Source of the DNA: Clostridium sp. 1001271st1 H5 | GTDB taxonomy: Bacteria > Bacillota > Clostridia > Lachnospirales > Lachnospiraceae | Reading direction: 5' to 3' | DNA length: 64,000 nt | NCBI RefSeq assembly: GCF_005845215.1 | Contig: NZ_SPHO01000003.1 | Span: 1-64,000 of the forward strand | In this document: piece by piece, positions 26,117 to 34,404 of the stretch | How positions within the stretch are numbered: position 1 is the first letter of the stretch | Layout: each line of letters opens with the position of its first letter | Notes under the pieces: model-generated | Database searches by the model: none | Told to the model about the DNA's origin: nothing | What the model saw: only the letters and a program-made list of their open reading frames with translations | Made by a program: the position numbers and the translations under genes

Positions 26117-26470
26117 ATGATATATAGGAAGAAAAAAGATTTGGAAATAACGCCCATTGACAGATGCATGGGCGGAAACGGCACTGTCCGGATGGAAAAG
26201 CTCCTCATGGGACAGGAGGAAATGCTGGGAAAGGGAAGGGCTTATGTGCGCCATACGCTGAATCCGGGCGTCTCAATCGGCATCCATACCCATGAGGGTG
26301 AGATGGAGACCATGGTTATTGTAAAGGGGAAGGCCCTCCACACCATCAACGGACAGGAGCAGTATCTGGAGGAAGGGGATATCATCGCAGCCCAGCCCGG
26401 CGACACCCACGGAATTGCCCAGACAGGGGAGGATGCGCTGGTATTGATTGCACAGGTACTGTATGCGTAA
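26117..26470 (+). CDS. Small cupin-2 domain protein
   Basis: 117 residues, single cupin barrel. Motif 1 is GIHTHEGEMETMVIVKG (about residues 55-71) with two His and two Glu as metal ligands, and motif 2 is PGDTHGI. I chose ATG 26117 after a GGAG site. It is a common partner of acid-sugar catabolic enzymes, where cupins act as isomerases or lyases. It shares the gene run with the BKACE and DUF1537 genes. The substrate is unknown. Confidence 0.75.
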   Translation: MIYRKKKDLEITPIDRCMGGNGTVRMEKLLMGQEEMLGKGRAYVRHTLNPGVSIGIHTHEGEMETMVIVKGKALHTINGQEQYLEEGDIIAAQPGDTHGIAQTGEDALVLIAQVLYA

Positions 26471-26546
26471 ATGAATATTGCAGACAAGATTCAAGGCGGG
26501 GAAGAGGCTTTGAGCCGGGAAAAATCATAAGAAGGAGACAGGAAAG

Positions 26547-27359
26547 ATGACAGATATAAACAATAAGGTTCTGGTATCCGTTGCACCGGTAGCTGCAACG
26601 GACAAGGTCATTATACCGGAGAAGATAGCAGAGGATGTATACCAGTGCTATAAGGCGGGGGCTTCCATGGTGCACCTGCATGTAAGGGACAGGGAGGGCC
26701 GTCTGACGCCGGATATGACATTACTGGAGGAGACGCTGGCCTTAATCCGCAGGGATTCGGATATTATCATCGAAGTGTCCACAGGCGGGGTGTCGGACCT
26801 GAACATACAGGAGCGCTGCGCCCCCCTGTATTCCGATATGGTGGAGGCCTGTTCCCTGAACGTGGGTTCCACCAATCTGGGAAAGGACGTGTACTGCAAT
26901 CCCATAGACGATGTGGAGTACTGCATCCGGGAAATCCTGAAGCAGAAAAAGACCCCGGAGGTGGAGACATTTGAAATCGGCCATACCTGGACCATGGCGC
27001 AGCTGATGAGGAAATATGATTTTGCGGACCCGGTTTTATTCAGCATTGTGCTGGGCCATGAGGGGGAAGCGCCGGCAACGCCCCAGGCGCTGGCTGCCAT
27101 GATTCAGATGATTCCTTCCAACGCCATATGGGGCATTACGCAGGCCCACAGAAAGGATTTCTCGCTGCTGGCAGGCGCCGTGGGCATGGGAGCCAGGACC
27201 GTAAGGATTGGATTTGAGGACAGCAATTACCTGGATGCGCAGACCCGGGTTTCCTCCAATGCACCCCTTGTGGAAAAGACCGTGAAGCTTCTCAGGGCCA
27301 TGGATAAAGAACCCATGTCCCCGGAGGAGGCCAGGTCCCTGTTCTGCATCGGAAGATAG
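26547..27359 (+). CDS. Beta-keto acid cleavage enzyme (BKACE, DUF849 family)
   Basis: 270-residue TIM barrel of the 3-keto-5-aminohexanoate cleavage (Kce-like) family. The zinc ligands are in MVHLHVRD (His46, His48) near the N-terminus, with EVSTGG and later GHTW-type segments typical of the family. These enzymes condense a beta-keto acid with acetyl-CoA to give acetoacetate and a new CoA ester. AGAAGGAGA precedes the ATG. Next to a DUF1537 kinase and a TRAP importer it suggests that the imported acid is turned into a beta-keto acid. Family certain, substrate open. Confidence 0.82.
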   Translation: MTDINNKVLVSVAPVAATDKVIIPEKIAEDVYQCYKAGASMVHLHVRDREGRLTPDMTLLEETLALIRRDSDIIIEVSTGGVSDLNIQERCAPLYSDMVEACSLNVGSTNLGKDVYCNPIDDVEYCIREILKQKKTPEVETFEIGHTWTMAQLMRKYDFADPVLFSIVLGHEGEAPATPQALAAMIQMIPSNAIWGITQAHRKDFSLLAGAVGMGARTVRIGFEDSNYLDAQTRVSSNAPLVEKTVKLLRAMDKEPMSPEEARSLFCIGR

Positions 27360-27379
27360 AAGAGAGGAGAATGCAAACC

Positions 27380-28798
27380 ATGTTAAATGCATCTGTATTA
27401 GACCGGTACCCCGGAGTGGATATGGAAACCGTACAGGCCCTGCTGGAAGAAAAATGCCGGGAAGATAAACATAAAATCATTGTCCTGGACGACGACCCCA
27501 CAGGTGTTCAGACAGTCCATGACATTTCCGTGTACACGGATTGGTCCTATGACAGCGTTAAGAGGGGCTTTGAGGAGGATAAAAAGCTGTTTTACATCCT
27601 GACCAATTCCAGGGGATTTACCGTGGAGCAGACCACCAGGGCCCATCAGGAAATCGGGGAAACCGTGGCCAAGGTGTCAGAGGAGACAGGAATTGACTAT
27701 GTGATTGTCAGCAGGGGAGATTCCACCCTGAGGGGGCATTATCCCCTGGAGACAGAGCTGCTGGCCGGGGCAGAGGAAACATACAGGGGAAGGGCTGTTG
27801 ACGGGGAAATCATTTGTCCTTATTTTAAGGAGGGCGGGCGTTTTACCATTGGAAACGTGCACTATGTAAAGTACGGGAATGAGCTTGTACCTGCGGGGGA
27901 GACAGAGTTTGCCGGGGATAAGACCTTTGGATACCATTGTTCCAATTTAAAGGAATATGTGGAGGAAAAGACAGGCGGCAGATACCCGGCCCGGGAGGTG
28001 CTGGATGTTTCTGTGGAGGAGCTGCGCAGCCTGGATTATGCAGCTATTACAAAGAAGCTGCTGTCGCTCCATGACTTTGGGAAAATCGTGGTAAATGCAG
28101 TGGATGCCTGTGACCTGAAGGTGTTCTGCATTGCCCTTTACGATGCCATGAACCAGGGGCGCAGGTTCATGTTCCGCACAGCGGCGGGATTTGTAAAGGA
28201 ATTCGGCGCCATCAGCCAGAGGCCTCTTTTGTCCAGGGAAGAGATGGTGTCAGGAAACTGCCGTACAGGCGGAATCATAGTGGTGGGCTCCCATACGAAA
28301 AAGACCACCAGCCAGCTGGAGGCCTTAAAAAACGTGGAGGGAATCCGGTTCATTGAGTTTAATTCTGATTTGGTATTGGATGAGGAGAAATTCCAGGAGG
28401 AAATCAGCTCTGTCATAAGCCGGGAGGAGGAGCTGATAAGCCGGGGCGTGACGGTTGCGGTTTATACCAGGAGAAAGCTGCTCTCCCTGGAACATGACAG
28501 CCCTGAGGAGGCTTTGGTGCGGTCGGTGAGGATTTCCGATGCAGTCCAGTCGCTGGTGGGCAGGCTGAAGGTACGGCCCGCCTTTGTGGTGGCCAAGGGC
28601 GGCATCACCTCCAGCGATGTGGGGACCAAGGCCCTGAGGGTAAAGCGTGCCACGGTTCTGGGACAAATCCGTCCTGGCATACCGGTATGGCGCACAGGAC
28701 CGGAGAGCCGTTTCCCTGGGACGCCTTATGTCATATTTCCCGGAAATGTAGGGGAAACAGAAACTCTTAGGGAGGCAGTGGAGATATTGATGGGATAG
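27380..28798 (+). CDS. Four-carbon acid sugar kinase family protein (DUF1537)
   Basis: 472 residues, two-domain DUF1537 kinase. The N-terminal acid-sugar-binding domain shows VLDDDPTGVQTVHD (about residues 34-47) and SRGDSTLRGHYP (about 113-124). The C-terminal nucleotide domain shows VAKGGITSSD (about 396-405) and a PGN motif near the end. I chose ATG 27380, about 10 bases after AGGAG; ATG 27371 is too close to it. Known members phosphorylate D-threonate, D-erythronate or 3-oxo-tetronates. The usual PdxA2 or aldolase partners are absent, which sets this locus apart. Confidence 0.82.
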   Translation: MLNASVLDRYPGVDMETVQALLEEKCREDKHKIIVLDDDPTGVQTVHDISVYTDWSYDSVKRGFEEDKKLFYILTNSRGFTVEQTTRAHQEIGETVAKVSEETGIDYVIVSRGDSTLRGHYPLETELLAGAEETYRGRAVDGEIICPYFKEGGRFTIGNVHYVKYGNELVPAGETEFAGDKTFGYHCSNLKEYVEEKTGGRYPAREVLDVSVEELRSLDYAAITKKLLSLHDFGKIVVNAVDACDLKVFCIALYDAMNQGRRFMFRTAAGFVKEFGAISQRPLLSREEMVSGNCRTGGIIVVGSHTKKTTSQLEALKNVEGIRFIEFNSDLVLDEEKFQEEISSVISREEELISRGVTVAVYTRRKLLSLEHDSPEEALVRSVRISDAVQSLVGRLKVRPAFVVAKGGITSSDVGTKALRVKRATVLGQIRPGIPVWRTGPESRFPGTPYVIFPGNVGETETLREAVEILMG

Positions 28799-28921
28799 AG
28801 GGCAGCGGTGCCGGTCAAACCGTCTGCACAGTTAAAAATAATTTAAGACAGAAACCGTACAGGATGTGCTAATCCTTCTGTCTCCTGCATAAGATATAAA
28901 AAAATCCTCAGGAGACTCATT

Positions 28922-29197
28922 TTGAAGGAGTATATTGAAGAACGTGCGGTAGCCATCGCCAATTACATCATAGACCACAATGCCACGGTAAGGCAGACGG
29001 CGAAGAAATTTGGGATAAGCAAATCCACGGTACATAAGGATGTAACTGACAGGCTTGCGCACATCAATCCGGGGCTGGCGGCCCAGGCCAGGATTGTACT
29101 GGATGTGAATAAGTCAGAGCGCCATATCCGGGGAGGGTTGGCTACCAGGGAGAAATACCAGCACAGACTGGCTATCTGCAGTAAGCAGGAGGAATAA
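28922..29197 (+). CDS. spoIIID: Sporulation transcriptional regulator SpoIIID
   Basis: 91 residues, read from a TTG start at 28922 that lies 6 bases after AGGAGA. The N-terminus YIEERAVAIANYIIDHNATVRQTA and the recognition helix GISKSTVHKDV (about residues 31-41) match SpoIIID throughout, and RHIRGGLAT near residue 69 is also conserved. In endospore formers it tunes mother-cell gene expression together with sigma E. It shows that the host is a spore former. The start choice is well supported because the family begins with this exact segment. Confidence 0.95.
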   Translation: MKEYIEERAVAIANYIIDHNATVRQTAKKFGISKSTVHKDVTDRLAHINPGLAAQARIVLDVNKSERHIRGGLATREKYQHRLAICSKQEE

Positions 29198-29261
29198 AAG
29201 GCACAGGAGAAAAGCAGACGCCAGGCATATAAACAGCAGATGGAAAACCCATAGATAAGAG

Positions 29262-29315
29262 AAAACCGCCATTTTCAGATAGAAACAGTCATATCTGAAA
29301 ACAGCGGTTTTTGTA
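29262..29315. terminator. Bidirectional terminator between spoIIID and putP
   Basis: AAAACCGCCATTTTCAGATA pairs with TATCTGAAAACAGCGGTTTT with one mismatch, loop about 10 nt, A and T tracts on both sides. Confidence 0.85.
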
Positions 29316-29329
29316 TTTTGTATGCAGTC

Positions 29330-30865
29330 CTATTTTCCCACAGAATCATATTCATCGCAGATTTCTCTGGACGGGGCTTCTGTCATCAGCGACACGGCTA
29401 CAATGGCAACGCAGGCCACGATGAAGGCGGGAAGCAGTTCATAAATATTCCAGGCGCCGCCCAAGGGGCGCACGCCGTATTTCCACACAAACACCATGAT
29501 GCCTCCGGAAATCATGCCTGCCAGGGCGCCCTTTAGATTGCTGCGCTTCCAGAACAGGGCAAAGAGCATTACCGGACCAAAGGAGGCGCCGAAACCAGCC
29601 CAGGCAAAGGAGACAATGGTAAATACCGAACTGTCGGGATTCCAGGCCAGCAGGATGGCCACCAGGGCAATGCCCACAACGGTAAGGCGGGCAGCTGTCA
29701 TGGAAGCCCTGGAATCCATTTTTATCTTCAGGAAGTCCTGAAGCAGGTTCTGCGATACGCCTGAAGCAGCTGTCAGCAGCTGGGAGTCAGCTGTGGACAT
29801 GGTACAGGCCAGGATACCTGCCAGTACCACCCCTGCCACAACAGACAGCAGGACTCCGTTTCGTCCCAGCAAATCCGCCAGCCGGATGATAACAGTCTCA
29901 GATTCAGAGCTGGAGGAGAACATGGGAATGCTTCCGGCCACAGATGCGCCGTATCCGATGATACCAATGAGGATGGCCACGAACATGGAGATGACAACCC
30001 AGACAGATGCAATGCGGCGTGATGTTTTCAGCTTATCCTCATGGCTGATGGCCATGAATCGGAGAAGGATATGGGGCATTCCGAAATATCCCAGTCCCCA
30101 TGCAAGGGTGGACAATATGGTTATAAAACCATAGGGGGACGCTGTGTTGTCAGCCATGCTGTGGATATGTGTCATGCTCAGATATCCTGCCAGGGAACGG
30201 GCATTGTCAGCCACCGCGCTCCAGCCTCCGGCCACATGGATGCCAAAGAATACAATGATAACCAGCGCAATACTCATGACAATGCTCTGAATCAGGTCCG
30301 TGGTGGACACTGCCATGAAGCCGCCCATGACCGTGTATCCGATGATGACCACGGCACCGGCTATCATTGCCACATGGTAATTCACGCCGAACAGACTGTT
30401 GAACAGGGTTCCCACAGCCTTGAAGCCCGATGCGGTATAGGGGATAAAGAAAATCAGGATTACAATGGCGGCAATGCACATTAATATGTTCCTGTCATCC
30501 CGGTAACGGCGGGAGAAGAAGTCCGGTATGGTGATGGCTTTGCAGACAACGGAATAGCGGCGAAGGCGCTTGGCCACAATCAGCCAGTTGAGGTATGTAC
30601 CCACGGCCAGGCCGATGGCGGTCCAGCCTGCGTCTGCGATGCCGGTCAGGTATGCGACTCCCGGCAGGCCCATGAGAAGCCAGCTGCTCATATCCGATGC
30701 CTCGGCGCTCATGGCAGTTACCAGGGCGCCCAGTTTACGGCCGCCCAGGTAGAATTCGTCGGCGGAATCACCGCCGCCTTTTTTGCTGAAATAAAAACCT
30801 ACATACACCATGGCTGCCAGATACACGACAATGGCTGCCAGGATTCCTATTTGTCCAGTACTCAT
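29330..30865 (-). CDS. putP: Sodium/proline symporter PutP
   Basis: 511 residues, sodium:solute symporter family with about thirteen hydrophobic segments. LGGRKLGALVTAMSAEASDMSSWLLMGLPG (about residues 34-63) contains the sodium-site serines typical of PutP. I chose the ATG at 30865 (MSTGQIG) because AGGAGGG lies upstream; the frame extends 30 codons further without a site. It imports proline with sodium across the cell membrane. It is monocistronic. Confidence 0.88.
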   Translation of the reverse strand: MSTGQIGILAAIVVYLAAMVYVGFYFSKKGGGDSADEFYLGGRKLGALVTAMSAEASDMSSWLLMGLPGVAYLTGIADAGWTAIGLAVGTYLNWLIVAKRLRRYSVVCKAITIPDFFSRRYRDDRNILMCIAAIVILIFFIPYTASGFKAVGTLFNSLFGVNYHVAMIAGAVVIIGYTVMGGFMAVSTTDLIQSIVMSIALVIIVFFGIHVAGGWSAVADNARSLAGYLSMTHIHSMADNTASPYGFITILSTLAWGLGYFGMPHILLRFMAISHEDKLKTSRRIASVWVVISMFVAILIGIIGYGASVAGSIPMFSSSSESETVIIRLADLLGRNGVLLSVVAGVVLAGILACTMSTADSQLLTAASGVSQNLLQDFLKIKMDSRASMTAARLTVVGIALVAILLAWNPDSSVFTIVSFAWAGFGASFGPVMLFALFWKRSNLKGALAGMISGGIMVFVWKYGVRPLGGAWNIYELLPAFIVACVAIVAVSLMTEAPSREICDEYDSVGK

Positions 30866-30916
30866 GATTACCCTCCTGTTATGTGTTCCTTTGCGGAAAA
30901 CAGACATAATGCTGAC

Positions 30917-30945
30917 ATTATAGCATGGGGATGGGTGGAACGCAA
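30917..30945 (-). promoter_or_regulatory. putP promoter
   Basis: On the minus strand TTGCGT (30940-30945) and TATAAT (30917-30922) are 17 bp apart, giving a leader of about 45 nt. Confidence 0.65.
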
Positions 30946-31099
30946 TACAGAACAAAGTATAGACTAAATACTAGACTAAAGATTAAGAATTAGAGAAAAA
31001 ATGACGCATTTACAATAAAATATTACTAGACGATTATGGAACACTATAAGAGAAAAAATAATTATACATATAACCAAACAGATATAGGATACAAACAGG

Positions 31100-31142
31100 C
31101 CCTGCCTGCCGGTGCCGGATTAAGACCAAGCGGCAGGCAGGG
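31100..31142 (-). terminator. Inverted repeat after the TetR gene
   Basis: Perfect 12-bp arms CCCTGCCTGCCG (31100-31111) and CGGCAGGCAGGG (31131-31142). There is only a weak T tract on the minus strand, so it is a probable but not certain terminator. Confidence 0.5.
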
Positions 31143-31168
31143 TAAGGATGCCGGATATAACCGTGTCC

Positions 31169-31756
31169 TCACCTGGGCAGAAAACTGCTCAGGAACGCAG
31201 GCATGACAGAGGCGCTGTATCTGCGCAGGGAATATTCGCCTGCGCACAGACACCAGTCGTACAACAGGGCGCGTTCCGACAGGGCGTAAAGCTTGACCAT
31301 CTCATTGACACTTGTCTCAGCGTTCAGTTCTCCGGATTCCTGTCCCTGGGCAATGATTCTGCGGAGCAGCTTATAATAGGTCCGGTTGTGGTCCAGCAGG
31401 TGCTTTTCGCCGGAGGTGACCAGCTGGGTGGAGAGAAGGCGGGCCAGCAGGTCCAGGGATATGCTGTTCTCAATCATTCCGAAAAGTTCGCTGTTTAGAA
31501 AGAGGAGCTTGTCCATGGCAGACATCTCCGGCGTAAGGGTATCCATAAGTTCCTCGTATTTCTCGTCAAAGAGCAGGCTCAGGGTGCTGAGAAGCGCGTC
31601 CTTACCGTCGAAGTAGTGGTAAAAGGACCCTTTGGAGGTACGGGAGAGTTCGATGATTTCCTCCACCGTGGTATCTTCATATCCCTGCTCATAGAACAGC
31701 TGCCATGCTGCGTTTACAATCTTTCCGCGGGTGTTGCGGGCGTTTTTCTTGGTCAT
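31169..31756 (-). CDS. TetR/AcrR-family transcriptional regulator
   Basis: 195 residues. The N-terminal HTH runs from about residue 10 to 56 (IVNAAWQLFYEQGYEDTTVEEI, then SRTSKGSFYHYFDGKDAL), a textbook TetR domain. The C-terminal ligand domain is not recognisable. The minus-strand start has AAGGAGA. It is divergent from ilvE with about 230 bp between, so it may control itself or a distant target. No clear palindrome stands out in that gap. Confidence 0.85.
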   Translation of the reverse strand: MTKKNARNTRGKIVNAAWQLFYEQGYEDTTVEEIIELSRTSKGSFYHYFDGKDALLSTLSLLFDEKYEELMDTLTPEMSAMDKLLFLNSELFGMIENSISLDLLARLLSTQLVTSGEKHLLDHNRTYYKLLRRIIAQGQESGELNAETSVNEMVKLYALSERALLYDWCLCAGEYSLRRYSASVMPAFLSSFLPR

Positions 31757-31915
31757 GTATGCACATCTCCTTGCGTTGGTTCATTCCTATTTTATAACTT
31801 AACACAGTTTGCCGGGTTTCGCAATGCAGCTGCCAGGTGTTTATGGGGAATGTGAATTACAGGAGAGGTTATGGCTGATATGCAGGAATTGTATAGTATA
31901 TTTGCGAGGAACCCA

Positions 31916-31944
31916 TTGATTTTGCGGATTAATACGATTATAAT
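31916..31944 (+). promoter_or_regulatory. ilvE promoter
   Basis: TTGATT (31916-31921) and TATAAT (31939-31944) are 17 bp apart. It lies inside the upstream extension of the ilvE reading frame, supporting the start at 31991. Confidence 0.7.
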
Positions 31945-31990
31945 TGTGTTCAAAATACATTTTATATCTACCCGAATGGAGGAATTGACT

Positions 31991-33016
31991 ATGGAAAAGA
32001 AAGACCTGGACTGGGGAAATATCGGATTTTCCTATATGCCCACGGACAAGCGCTATGTGGCGAATTATAAAGACGGAGCATGGGATGAGGGCGCCATGAC
32101 CTCTGACCCCAATGTGGTGATTAATGAGTGTGCGGGTATTCTTCAGTACTGCCAGGAGATTTTTGAGGGCCTTAAGGCTTATACAACTGAGGATGGAAGC
32201 ATTGTCACATTCCGCCCCGACCTGAATGCAGAGCGTATGATGAATTCCGCCAGAAGGCTGGAGATGCCGCCCTTCCCCAAGGAGAGATTCCTGGAGGCAG
32301 TGGACCTGGTGGTTAAGGCCAACGCTGCCTGGGTGCCTCCATTCGGAAGCGGAGCAACCCTTTACCTCAGACCCTATATGTTTGCCTCAGGTCCTGTTAT
32401 CGGCGTCAAGCCTTCCCAGGAGTACCAGTTCAGACTTTTTGGAACGCCCGTGGGCCCATACTTTAAGGGAGGCGCAAAACCTCTGACTCTCTGCGTCAGC
32501 GATTTTGACCGCGCAGCACCCAACGGCACCGGACATGTAAAGGCCGGACTGAACTACGCCATGAGCCTTCACGCATCTGTCACGGCCCATGCAGCAGGAT
32601 ATGACGAGAACGTGTTCCTGGACCCGGGTACCAGGACATATATCGAGGAGACAGGCGGAGCCAATTTCCTGTTTGTCACAAAGGACGGCCAGGTGGTGAC
32701 GCCTCAGTCTGATTCCATCCTTCCATCCATTACAAGGCGTTCCCTTGTGTACGTGGCAGAACATTATCTGGGCCTTAAGGTGACCCAGAGACCTGTGAAG
32801 CTTTCTGAACTGGATGATTTTGCAGAGTGCGGACTGTGCGGAACAGCAGCCGTCATCTCCCCTGTGGGCAAGATTGTGGACCACGGCAGGGAAATCTGCT
32901 TCCCAAGCGGCATGGACGCCATGGGACCTGTTACCAGGAAGCTGTACGATACCCTTACCGGCATTCAGATGGGCACCATCGAAGCGCCTGAGGGCTGGAT
33001 CAGGAAAATAGTATAG
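31991..33016 (+). CDS. ilvE: Branched-chain amino acid aminotransferase
   Basis: 341 residues, fold-type IV PLP aminotransferase of the long BCAT type. I chose ATG 31991, preceded by GGAGG, because the promoter sits upstream within the longer frame. The PLP lysine lies in NGTGHVKAGLNYAMS (about residues 180-194), followed by EETGGANFLFV and CGTAAVISPVG. It transfers amino groups between glutamate and the keto acids of leucine, isoleucine and valine. It is monocistronic, closed by the hairpin at 33042. Confidence 0.93.
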   Translation: MEKKDLDWGNIGFSYMPTDKRYVANYKDGAWDEGAMTSDPNVVINECAGILQYCQEIFEGLKAYTTEDGSIVTFRPDLNAERMMNSARRLEMPPFPKERFLEAVDLVVKANAAWVPPFGSGATLYLRPYMFASGPVIGVKPSQEYQFRLFGTPVGPYFKGGAKPLTLCVSDFDRAAPNGTGHVKAGLNYAMSLHASVTAHAAGYDENVFLDPGTRTYIEETGGANFLFVTKDGQVVTPQSDSILPSITRRSLVYVAEHYLGLKVTQRPVKLSELDDFAECGLCGTAAVISPVGKIVDHGREICFPSGMDAMGPVTRKLYDTLTGIQMGTIEAPEGWIRKIV

Positions 33017-33041
33017 CGGGCATTTCAACGCATAATCAGAG

Positions 33042-33092
33042 CCTCCCGGAATATATTGATAGTAATTGTATCATATATTCCGGGAGGTTTTT
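33042..33092 (+). terminator. ilvE terminator whose 3' arm carries the next gene's ribosome site
   Basis: Perfect 15-bp stem: CCTCCCGGAATATAT (33042-33056) with ATATATTCCGGGAGG (33073-33087), followed by five T. GGGAGG at the end of the 3' arm is also the Shine-Dalgarno of the ATG at 33096, and the T tract is the spacer. Confidence 0.85.
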
Positions 33093-33095
33093 AAC

Positions 33096-33521
33096 ATGAA
33101 AGGAACGATTAAGGGTAACGTGTACCTTGGGCTCATGATGCTGTTTGCCATGACCCTGTGGCTGGCCGGCTGTTCTGCATCAAAGGACAGCGGAGATAAG
33201 GTCAGGGACCTGGATTTCACAGTGGCAGGCGATATGGATGTGCCGGATGAGCTTAAGAATCTGATTGCTGAGAAACAGCAGCAGCCGTTTAAACTCACAT
33301 ACAGCGATGAACAGAATCTGTACATAGCAGTGGGTTACGGCGTACAGCCCACAGGGGGTTACAGCATCAGCGTCAACGAGCTCTATCTCACCGACAACTC
33401 CATTGTCATCAATACAGAGCTGAAGGGACCTGAAAAGGGGGAGAACGCCGGCGCGGAACAGTCATTTCCATATATTGTAATCAGAACCGAGTATCTGGAG
33501 AATCCTGTGGTATTCCAGTAG
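33096..33521 (+). CDS. Lipoprotein with PrcB-like C-terminal domain
   Basis: 141 residues. A signal peptide ends in the lipobox LAGC (Cys26). The remainder resembles the PrcB C-terminal/protease-complex-subunit domain, with VGYGVQPTGGYSISV (about residues 77-91) and a final NPVVF strand. I chose ATG 33096, 8 bases after GGGAGG in the hairpin. It is an extracellular lipoprotein, possibly modulating a protease. Its ribosome site is buried in the upstream terminator stem, so expression likely depends on read-through or refolding. Confidence 0.7.
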   Translation: MKGTIKGNVYLGLMMLFAMTLWLAGCSASKDSGDKVRDLDFTVAGDMDVPDELKNLIAEKQQQPFKLTYSDEQNLYIAVGYGVQPTGGYSISVNELYLTDNSIVINTELKGPEKGENAGAEQSFPYIVIRTEYLENPVVFQ

Positions 33522-33552
33522 TATAAAAGGGCAGGGGGGAGACAAAAGCCTG

Positions 33553-33598
33553 AAAAGAGCTATGAAACAGGTTGTAAAGTGTAAAAAGCTCTTTTTAA
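33553..33598 (+). terminator. Terminator after the PrcB-like gene
   Basis: AAAAGAGCT (33553-33561) pairs with AGCTCTTTT (33587-33595) and a T run follows. It isolates cysE, whose AT-rich upstream region contains TATACT (33615-33620), though I cannot assign a confident -35. Confidence 0.7.
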
Positions 33599-33700
33599 TT
33601 TGAATATCATATGCTATACTATACGATATTTAATCTTTTTAGGAAAATGTCGTATTACCGTAGCATTGTGTTAACTTGTTAAAGAAAGGCTGGAGTAAAT

Positions 33701-34378
33701 ATGATATTCAAGGACATATGGCTTGACATCAAGGCCGTACAGGAACGTGACCCCGCTGCCCGCAATGCCCTGGAGGTATTTCTTCTGTACCAGGGAGTCC
33801 ATGCCCTTATATGGCACCGGTTTGCCCACTGGTTTTATAACCACAGGATGTTTTTCATTGCCAGGCTGATTTCCCAGATTGCCCGTTTCTTTACTCTTAT
33901 TGAGATTCACCCGGGCGCCCGGCTGGGACACGGCATCCTGATTGACCACGGATGCGGGGTGGTTATCGGCGAGACCACTGTGGTGGGTGATAACTGCACC
34001 ATTTACCAGGGCGTTACCCTGGGCGGCGTGGGTACCAAGAAGGGGAAACGCCATCCCACCCTGGGCAATAATGTAATGGTAGGCGCAGGCGCCAAAATCC
34101 TGGGCGCGTTTGAGGTTGGCGATAACTGTTCCATTGCAGCCAATGCAGTTTTGCTGAAGCCATTGGAGGATAATGTGACCGCTGTCGGCATACCCGCCCG
34201 CGCAATCAAGAAGGATGGCGTTACCATACCAAAGGAAAAGAAGAGTCTGACGCCCGAAGAGTATGAAGGTATGAAACGGCGTATGGAGCAGATGGAGAAG
34301 GAGATTGGTTTCCTGAAGGACGCCTTAAGGGATGCCCGGAAAGATGCCCAATCCAGGCCGGCTGATACGGAAAAATAA
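33701..34378 (+). CDS. cysE: Serine O-acetyltransferase
   Basis: 225 residues. A short N-terminal helical region (RFAHWFY) precedes the left-handed hexapeptide beta helix from about residue 65 (IEIHPGARLGHGILIDHGCGVVIGE) with the catalytic DHG histidine and GVTLGG. The C-terminal 50 residues are charged and probably coiled. It makes O-acetylserine from serine and acetyl-CoA for cysteine synthesis. It is the short CysE form common in Firmicutes. Confidence 0.92.
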   Translation: MIFKDIWLDIKAVQERDPAARNALEVFLLYQGVHALIWHRFAHWFYNHRMFFIARLISQIARFFTLIEIHPGARLGHGILIDHGCGVVIGETTVVGDNCTIYQGVTLGGVGTKKGKRHPTLGNNVMVGAGAKILGAFEVGDNCSIAANAVLLKPLEDNVTAVGIPARAIKKDGVTIPKEKKSLTPEEYEGMKRRMEQMEKEIGFLKDALRDARKDAQSRPADTEK

Positions 34379-34404
34379 CCCACCCAGGAGAAGATACACT
34401 GCAC

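Larger units (their letters stand above)
30866..31168. other. 303-bp intergenic region between putP and the TetR gene
   Basis: It holds the putP promoter (30917-30945, minus strand), an AT-rich stretch at 30955-31080 in which I see no gene, and a 12-bp inverted repeat at 31100-31142. Confidence 0.6.
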
